From the NCBI GenBank assembly GCA_003990745.1, contig RBNI01007239.1:1-10514 (forward strand): 10,514 nucleotides of DNA. The letters run 5' to 3'. Below the pieces are notes generated by a model that worked only from the letters and a program-made list of their open reading frames with translations, made no database searches and had not been told where the DNA came from. A program made the translations under genes and the position numbers. Origin of the DNA: Jimgerdemannia flammicorona (Eukaryota; Mucoromycota; Endogonomycetes; Endogonales; Endogonaceae). Each line of letters starts with the position of its first letter. Position 1 is the first letter of the stretch. Positions 1 through 6,700 of this stretch are shown here, in pieces.

Positions 1-594
1 AAAAAATGGTGCCGCCTCCTCAAAACCAACCTCCACCCCCTCCAGGCCCTTTAAAAACTTCACAGATGCAGCCCCTGCCACCTGCTTAGCGATGAGCCCC
101 AGCACCATTTTCGCCATCACCGCTAGGCCCCGGAAGCACAGTGTAACCGCGAACACCGAGATCGATTTTTTGAGCAACGGGGCCACCGCCAGACCCGTTA
201 CACCATCTGCCAAGTCCCCTTGTCATCTAAGCCTCAGCCGCTCAGCCTCGCTATCAGCAGTCACACTCCCTCCAGCTGCTACTCCCCCAACTCTACTACC
301 CCCTCTTCCAAGGGCTACTCCCCCCTGCACCAGTACCTTCTCCTTCTCGGTCTCCTTGCCCTTCCTCAGCCAGCCCTCCAGCCCTGATGCCTGTTGTCTC
401 TCCTTCACCGTCTCCGCGAAGCTTACCCTCCCAGATCCAAAGCCTCTGCCACCTCCTCTACCCCTTCCATGTCCACCAGCCAGCAGCCCCCTCATACCTC
501 CCCCCAGACCCAGACCCCACCCCACCTGCTGCCAGTCGAAAGCGCTTGGGCCACCCTGCCCAGTATGCACCTCAGGTTGCTTGTCGATCGCCAT
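1..594 (-). pseudogene. Unidentified leftward coding remnant, Gly/Arg-rich, one in-frame TGA, open at window edge
   Basis: An ATG at 594 in a good initiation context (AACAACATGG) opens a frame of 123 codons ending in TGA at 223-225. The same frame continues without another stop for 74 codons to base 1, so about 198 codons are open apart from that one TGA. The N-terminal half is Gly/Arg-rich (stretches such as GHGRGRGGGRGFGSGR) and is followed by a charged segment (LRKGKETEKEK). Beyond the stop comes a hydrophobic, lysine-dotted segment (ISVFAVTLCFRGLAVMAK). TGA could come from CGA by one C-to-T change, as expected of a methylated or RIP-exposed repeat. I do not recognise the family. An RGG-type N-terminus next to repeats would fit the first ORF of a retroelement, but that is a guess. 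It could also be an exon of a host gene cut by the contig edge. Bases 595-737 upstream hold no clear TATA box. Confidence 0.4.
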
Positions 595-737
595 GTTGTT
601 AGTCTCTTTTCACCAAAAACGATATTGTAAGTGCTCTCCAAAGGTTGTGTAACCCAAGTAGTACTGGAAAGAGATGTTTTTGAATTTGTCATTTTGTGTT
701 TTTGTCACCTTCTGGTGCCTCTGACTCTGTTGGAGAG

Positions 738-918
738 GATTAAAAAACATCCTTGCCCCCTCCAGGGTCTCATGCTCACTCTGGGGTCTTGGCCTTACTC
801 CGCTCCCCTCCACTGCCTTCGGCCCCTCACTTCGCTTGGGCTCACTGTGGCTCACTCCATTTCGGTCTCACCCCTCACTCGTGCTCACCCCTCTGGGGTC
901 TGCAGATGTTTTTTAATC
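738..918. repeat. 180-bp block bounded by perfect 14-bp inverted repeats (copy B)
   Basis: GATTAAAAAACATC at 738-751 is the exact reverse complement of GATGTTTTTTAATC at 905-918. The enclosed block is pyrimidine-rich on the plus strand and contains repeated CTCACT/CTCACC and GGGGTCT words. A homologous block lies at 2081-2260 between the same inverted ends, one of them with a single mismatch. The block is therefore a discrete sub-module of the repeat family. It could be a small MITE-like insertion or part of a U3 region. No obvious target-site duplication flanks it. Confidence 0.7.
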
Positions 919-1067
919 TTGATTTGGATTTGTTTTGTTTGTGTTTATTTGTGATTTTTATCCTGCAACTGGGATTGGCTCCCCCTTTATCTCTGCTTAT
1001 CTCTGGCAGTCATGTGGTTCCTAATTTGGTTTGCTCCGAGTTATGGTGTATCCTCTCTTTTGGGATG

Positions 1068-1829
1068 TCATATTTTATATATAAGGACTGCGCTTTTGTG
1101 TGGTAATAAATGGCTGATGCATTTTCGGTTACATTCTTTGTTTGTCCCCCTTATATACACTCTTCCACATGTCTTCCATCCATTTTGACACTGGCTCTGG
1201 GTTTGCTCCCTTGGCTCCTGCTGGGCCTTCTTCCTCCTCTGCTTGTAAAGGTGAGTGATAAAAGAGGTGCTGGTAAGGAGAAAGTAATGAATGGCATCAA
1301 TATCAGTAGTAGTAGAAAAAACTTCATGGGTAGTGAAACTACAGAAGAGAGCAACATCCAAAAGGTGAGAGGCAGTAAGGATTATGAAGGAGGCACAAGT
1401 ATGTTGGAAGGAGGTGGAAGCAGTGGTGGCAGTAGTAGTGGCATGAACCTCTTCAGAGAGGGCTTGGCAGCAGGCCTTAGAGAGAATGGAATAGTGGAAA
1501 GCAGGTGGAGCAATGATGTTGGCATTATGGTAGAGATGAGCCTTCTTGATAGAGAGGGTAAGGACTGACCAGAACTGAGAGAGAAGCAGATGACTGGAAG
1601 GGTGAAGGTCCAAGGAGAGAGAAAGGACAGTGGATGAGACATAGGTCTTGAATGAGACAGTGGTAGGGATGAAGGCAAAGAGGGGAGGAGGAGGAGGAAG
1701 AACCTCATCTATGAGCTCATTAATGAGGACAGAGGCCCCAAGGGCAGACAGTACAGCAGTGGAGGAAGAAGGCCCAGCAGGAGCCATAGGAGTGAACCCA
1801 GAGCCAGTGTCAAAGTAAACAGAAGACAT
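1068..1829 (-). pseudogene. Leftward reading frame of the repeat element, Ser/Thr-rich, truncated into the opposing copy
   Basis: An ATG at 1829 (MSSVYFDTGSGF) opens 253 codons down to a stop at 1068-1070. Roughly the first 25 codons lie in repeat copy A and match the start of the 29-codon frame in copy B. The next 170 or so codons fill the spacer 1245-1754, where the protein is rich in Ser, Thr and aliphatic residues with helix-like runs (ILSKACCQALSEEV) and a proline run (VLPPPPPLFAF). From about 1244 the frame only reads copy B antisense (basic segment YKQRRKKAQQEP), so this tail is not original. It is best seen as the 5' part of an element ORF, possibly gag-like, lost at the copy junction. 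I recognise no domain. Other frames here are also open because the DNA is strongly strand-skewed and poor in stop words, which lowers confidence. Confidence 0.35.
1076..1110 (+). promoter_or_regulatory. TATA-like box and AATAAA signal of repeat copy B
   Basis: TATATATAA (1076-1084) is followed 21 bases later by AATAAA (1105-1110). The pair is conserved in copy A on the minus strand (TATATATAA as 1914-1922; AATAAA over 1888-1893) and in copy C (TATATAAGG at 2420-2428; AATAAA at 2447-2452). Retention in all three diverged copies suggests an ancestral promoter and polyadenylation signal, as in an LTR. Activity in the present copies is not shown. Confidence 0.45.
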
Positions 1830-2260
1830 ATGAAAGAGTATATATAAGAGGGACAAATAAAGAATATAACTAAAAATGCATCATCCATTTATTGCCATAC
1901 AAAAGCACAGTCCTTATATATAAAATATGAGATCCCAAAAGAGAAGATGTGTAATAACTCAGGGTGAACTGAATTAGGAACCATATGACTACCAGAGATA
2001 AGCAAAGATAAAGAGAGAGCCAATCCCAGTTATAGGATAAAAATTACAAACAAACACAAACAAAACAAATCTAAATCAAGATTAAAAAACATCTACAGAC
2101 CCTAGAGGAGTGAGTATGAGTGAGGGGTGAGACTGAAACAGAGTGAGCTATAGTGAGCCCAAGTAAAGTAAGGGACTGAAGGCAGCAGAGGGGAGTAGAG
2201 TAAGGCCAAGACCCCAGAGCAAGTATAAGACCCCAGAGAGAGCTAGGATATTTTTTAATC
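1755..2260 (-). mobile_element. Repeat copy A: inverted relative to B, RIP-decayed
   Basis: This is the reverse complement of copy B over its whole length: inverted ends at 2081-2094 and 2247-2260, TATA-like box at 1914-1922, AATAAA over 1888-1893, ORF start at 1829. In a 120-base stretch counted by hand (B 894-1013) there are about 11 differences. About seven are CpA-to-TpA or TpG-to-TpA, in the direction from B to A. Every CpG of B is lost here. The shared end near 1755 and the matching end at 1244 leave a 510-bp spacer. The outer end at 2247-2260 is shared with copy C, so A and C are head to head. Confidence 0.65.
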
Positions 2261-2565
2261 TCAATTTGTATTTGTTTTATTTGTATTTGTTTGTAATTTT
2301 TATCCTATAACTGAGATTGACTCTCTCTTTATCTCTACTTATCTCTGGTGATCATGTGTTTTCTAATTTAGTTCACCCCAAGTTGTTATATATCTTCTCT
2401 TTTGAGATCTCATATTTTGTATATAAGGACTATGTTTTTACATAGTAATAAATGACTAATGTATTTTTGGTTATATTCTTTGTTTATCTTCCTTATACAT
2501 GCTCTTCTACATATCTTTCATTTGCTTTGACACTGGCTCTGGGTTTGTTCTTTCTCTACTTCTTA
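2247..2565 (+). mobile_element. Repeat copy C: direct relative to B, lacks its own upstream block, most decayed
   Basis: It starts at GATATTTTTTAATC, which is also the outer inverted end of copy A, and follows the right part of copy B: the T-rich stretch, TATATAAGG (2420-2428), AATAAA (2447-2452) and the 20-base word TTTGACACTGGCTCTGGGTT (2526-2545). By eye it is about 80% identical to B, with the differences dominated by C-to-T and G-to-A changes. The MSS start codon of the other copies has become ATA. Similarity fades at about 2565. C appears to share the single 180-bp block at 2081-2260 with A in place of having its own. Confidence 0.6.
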
Positions 2566-2659
2566 ATGTTCTTGACCACTAACTCTTTCTTCAGAGTCTT
2601 CATCATCTTCTTCTCCTCTATAAAGCTAATCTTCACTGTCTTTACTGACAGAATAAACT

Positions 2660-3104
2660 TCAGTAACTCTGTACTAGTAATCTCCTCACAACCTCTCTAA
2701 CAGACATACTCAGCTCTAAGAAGTTTGCCAAAATTATCCATATTAATACTGATTTATAGAAAAATAGACACACTACTAGTTTACCTAAACTAGCTATTAT
2801 TATCACCTTCTCCTTACTCTCAGATACTCTAGCAATTACTCCTTTAGCCCTAGCAAGTCTACCAGCAGTCTCTCTATTAGCTACTAGCTCAGCCCCAGAA
2901 ATATCAGTCTCAGTTATCATACTACCAGACTCCTGTCTCCTGTCAGTTATCTGACCTATCATCTGATCTAATATCTGACTTCTACTTCTATCAATACTAT
3001 ATCTCTATCTGGGGCCTAGCTACTGTCCTTCTACCCCCTACCACAGTATGCCAACCTTCAGTACCAGTATCCAGTTCCTTGCCCTGCACTGCCTGCTCCA
3101 GTTG
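2660..3104 (-). pseudogene. Frameshifted leftward coding remnant, unidentified
   Basis: Two adjoining minus-strand frames look coding. The upstream one (3104 to 3000, 35 codons) contains GTEGWHTVVGGRRTVARPQ. It ends at TAG 2997-2999, just where a second frame, open from 3004, takes over and runs to TGA at 2660-2662, with an ATG at 2962. The second part has an amphipathic, charged middle (GRLARAKGVIARVSESKEK), a hydrophobic stretch and a basic end (REVVRRLL). The simplest reading is one old coding sequence with a frameshift near 3000 and a TAG at 3105-3107 cutting off its upstream part. It contains no CpG. The location beside repeats suggests a retroelement ORF, but I recognise no domain, and it shows no clear similarity to the remnant at 1-594. 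Chance openness in a pyrimidine-rich plus strand is the main alternative. Confidence 0.3.
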
Positions 3105-3446
3105 CTATTGTGTAACTCTTAGAGAGGTTTAGGCCAGACTTCCTTCTCTTTAGATACTTAGAGCCAGATGAGTTTTGGCTTGCTATATGCTCAAAAATGA
3201 TCAGAATTTGATAGAACTTGCTGTATCTTGAAGCTTGACCTCTGCTATACCTTGTATATCTGAGTATGTAAAGTGAAAACTTGAAAACATATTGCTTTTC
3301 ACATAAGAAAGTTAGTGTGGCTTAGCTCAGTCTATTTAGTTCCTATTACTCTGATATTGAATTTTATAATTTCTCTAAATTAATATTAAATTAGAAATTA
3401 AACTTAACATTTAGTCATCAAATATTTTATTCTATTCTATTATATT

Positions 3447-3468
3447 AAAAAAAAATATATATATATAT
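3447..3468. repeat. A-run plus (AT)7 microsatellite
   Basis: Nine A residues (3447-3455) run directly into seven AT units (3455-3468). It is a simple low-complexity tract within AT-rich DNA. Confidence 0.9.
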
Positions 3469-3521
3469 AATTTTTCATTACGGATTAAATTTAAACAGAA
3501 TACTAAAATTATTCTTAGATT

Positions 3522-3527
3522 TTTATT
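3522..3527 (-). terminator. Candidate poly(A) signal for NUP188
   Basis: TTTATT on the plus strand reads AATAAA on the minus strand, about 230 bases past the NUP188 stop codon. Fungal polyadenylation signals are loose and this DNA is AT-rich, so the word may occur by chance. Confidence 0.25.
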
Positions 3528-3755
3528 ACTGAGATTTTTACAGCTAAAATTTTCTCTACTAAGGGCTTTTCTTAAAATTTCTACTATTAAAATTCTCACT
3601 GCTGAGATCTCTTATAACTCAAACAAATCGAGAGAAAACAACATAACCAAACATTCATAATAGACAAAGAAAGGAAAGCTAGACGCACGCTTACTAGACC
3701 TCGGTCGATAGCATTAAAACCAACATGAGCCTAGCGAATACTATTAAAACATATA

Positions 3756-6700
3756 TTACAAAAATTGCCTCTCTCCGAACGGTATCCTGGCATCTATGAA
3801 CTTTTTCAACGATCCCAGCATCTCTCTGACTTTTCTAACTTCTCTCGCCTCTTCTATCGTTACTGGAGGTCTCCTGGCCGCTGCCGCATCCTCCAATCTC
3901 TTCAGCACGGTGTCCAGCCTCTCCGAAGCTGAACGCAGTTCTGGAGCCGACTCGATCATGATATCTCTTTTCATCCTCGTATCGAATTCAGGCTTGTGCA
4001 GATACAACGCAAGCTGCGTAGCCGTCAAAGTAAGCCCGCCTTCGACCATCGATAACACGGCCGACAAACTCATCCAGCACGCCTCATCCATGCCAACCGT
4101 ATCCTTCATCTCACCCCACGCAGCCAGTAGCTCGGTGCCATAGGTGACGCAATCAGACAGCGTTCCTGTCGATGCCGGCTCGTCCAGCGCGACTTTGGGT
4201 CCCGGTGCAAACACCGCCTTGAGCGGCCAGTCCGCGGACGGCCTCGTCATTACGACCGCCACGTCCGTCAATGGTACGAAGGACGCCAACAAGTTGCGGA
4301 CGATGCCAACAAGCCGCCACGTCACTTCCCATACCAACTGGGAAATTTGTACCGTACCCGCCTCGCCTAGGGTCTCGGCCGCCATCATCCGCGTCATGCG
4401 CTCTTTTTCTGCTCGGCCAAGGGGGAAGACACGTGCTGTCAAGTGCGCAGGGTGGGTAAAAAAGTAGACGTAATGTTGAAGTAACACCATCCCGTGATCC
4501 ATAAAAACATTGAGCAGGTTACCCGAGATGGGCGTCACTCTCGTCGCATTCCCCGAAAGTTGGAAAAAGATGACCGTGATTCGTTCGACTTCCTCCAACC
4601 CCGCCGTCGTCATCGACCCCGCGTCCGCGATCTCGCCATGTTCATCGAATCGAGAACGGCCCAGCAACGCCGGTGGTTCTACCGAGCTCATTGCTAGCGC
4701 ACGATTGAACTGTGCACCATATACCTGTACGAAATTCGTGACGCCTTCCAGAAATTGTTCACTAGTGTACAAATTTCGCAATAGACTTCCCACGATCGCC
4801 AGCATCAAACACCAAATGGTGTGCCACTCGCTCCTTTCGTTCGTCTGTATCGCGTTCGCTTCCGTTTCCGTCACATTCGTCGGCTCCACCGCAGGCGTGA
4901 CCTGCCCAGCCTGCAGCACTGGCGACAGCGCGTTGTCGCATAGCAATTCCATCATTCCATTCGCCGCCAACCTTTCCGCTGCCATCGGCTCATTCGCCAA
5001 CGCCAACAAAGTGTACAGGATGCTCCTGGCGTATACGGGCTTCCTTCTGGTCCACAGATCCCGCTCGGCTTCTCTGGTGCCGGTAGTTCCCTCCTCCTCC
5101 TCCTCCTCCTCCTCCTCCTCCTCCTCCTCCTCCTCGGTAATAACCACAGACGACGCATACAGCCGCATGAGGGTCGGTATGGTCTCGTGCTGATGGAGAA
5201 CGGGCAACCACATGGAAGGATGAGGGCTGCACTTGGGCCTGAGGAGCTCCTGCAACACCGACAATGTGACTCGGACATCTCGTGCATGAGGGCCCTCATA
5301 TTCATCGCACTCGCTCGATCGTGCTAACAGCTTCGTCAGGCTCGCGCACACAACAGGAAGCAGCGACCGACAACTCTGGCGTAAACCACGTTCGGCTGCT
5401 TCGGAATCGGTATCTCGGGCCGGTAACATTGCAATACCGTTGCTAACGTTTGTTGAGGCATTCGGGTTTCCCCTCAGACCTCTGAAACACAACAACAACG
5501 CCTCGAACAACGGTCGATGGAATGGCGTGTCCACGCCCTCGCTCAACGACTCTATCAGCGGGAAATTCCTGTTTTCGATCGCCTCCTGCAATAACACCAC
5601 CATTTCCGCGCACCTCGTCTGTTTATTTCTTCCGTCTTCCTCTTGCGAACTCACCCATCTGGCGATCAACGATTCCAACAACCCGCCAAGCTCGAATATC
5701 ACCTGTATCATTACTTTTCCTTGTCTAGACTCCCTCGCGATCTGCTGTGCCAACTCCTTCAAAAACGGGTACAATTGATCCGGTGAACCTGCCCTCTGTG
5801 GTGCCCAAAACGCATCGCCGGCCCGAGAAGAGACAACCTCCAAAAAGTACCGATAGGACCGCAGAAGCACGAGCTGGGAGTCCACGAGCGACCACGAGTG
5901 ATTAACAGCACATAGATAACCCAGGAACGGCGAGTCGGCGCGACGTTGAACCGGCAGAGAGCTGCTAAGCAGAGAAGTCGCGTCGAGCTTGAATGCATCG
6001 CATCGTCGCCACGCGCGTTGGAGACTGTACACATAACCATCGCCATACCTCCGATCACCATCATCGGCGTCCTCGCCAGAACCTACCGACTCGAGTTTCA
6101 ATGTGCTGAGATCGATCGGCGGCTTATTCGGCGCAACCAGTTCCGCCTGCCTCTTCAGTGCGACGTTCAACTCGGGGTCGTAATCCGTACGCGTGAAGTG
6201 TTGCCGCCACTCCTCTAACCTATTGCCTTCGAACAGCCTCGACAGGATATGACGCACCCCGGCCGGTAACACGCTCACCAAGTCGCGAGTCGTTGGTCTC
6301 GTCGGCACCCCGATTCCGATCCCGCTGTCATCGTTGCTCCCTCTGGCCATCGCTGCCGCACAAGAGAGATGCACCTCCATCGCCAAGACCCTCAGCGCAT
6401 ACGCCCTAGCCAGACGGTTCGCGCACGCCCTCTTGATGTTCGCATCCATATCCGAAACAAGCATCTCGACACCGCCACTCGTCTCGATCCTAAATTGAAG
6501 ATCTCGCCTTACCGTCTCCATCGGCAACAAAGGGAATAGGATCTCCTGGATATGTTCCCAGAACGTCACATCCGCTCGCAACGCACGCATGACCGCAAAA
6601 TGATCCAAAGCCGTGCGCCATAGCGCCGCGAAGAATCGCATCACGGCCGAGAGGACACTAGGTTTGGTTTGCAAAAGCTGCTGCGAGACCGCCAACATAT

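Larger units (their letters stand above)
738..1244 (+). mobile_element. Repeat copy B: LTR-like or 5' end of a retroelement, least decayed copy
   Basis: This 507-bp segment recurs inverted at 1755-2260, and its right part recurs directly at 2247-2565. It begins GATTAAAAAACATC, carries the same 14 bases inverted at 905-918, then runs through a T-rich stretch to a TATA-like TATATATAA (1076-1084), an AATAAA (1105-1110) and a 29-codon frame at 1170-1259 that starts MSSIHFDTGSGF. A TATA box shortly before AATAAA is the order expected across U3 and R of an LTR. The bases TGTTGGA at 728-734 and TCCACA ending at 1169 could be LTR ends, which would make an LTR of about 440 bp, but no target-site duplication flanks them. 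Unlike the other copies it keeps several CpGs (for example at 1126), so it is the youngest or least mutated. The copy stops abruptly at about 1244. No transposase or reverse transcriptase is visible, so the class is inferred. Confidence 0.65.
3105..3755. other. AT-rich non-coding stretch between repeat cluster and NUP188
   Basis: I see no supportable gene here. The left part continues the CpG-free zone, and the first CpG reappears at 3481. It contains an A9 run joined to (AT)7 at 3447-3468 and, at 3500-3610, several short T-rich words resembling each other (CTAAAATTTTCTCTACT, TTAAAATTTCTACTATTAAAATT). From about 3630 CpGs become normal again, and this part is probably the 3' untranslated region of the leftward NUP188 gene. 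Confidence 0.6.

Noticed and set aside
728..1169. A complete solo LTR from TGTTGGA to TCCACA
   Set aside because: The imperfect inverted ends are suggestive, but there is no target-site duplication, and the similarity to the other copies continues past 1169 to 1244. A solo LTR boundary is not demonstrated.
1247..1256. Consensus-like 5' splice site AAAG/GTGAGT just past the end of repeat copy B
   Set aside because: No matching branch point and acceptor joining a sensible frame could be found, and a chance match is likely in purine-rich DNA.
3318..3364. tRNA-like A box (TGGCTTAGCTCAGT) and a weak B-box-like word 36 bases on
   Set aside because: No cloverleaf, anticodon stem or acceptor stem can be drawn, and the B box matches only about half the consensus. 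A decayed SINE head is possible but unsupported.
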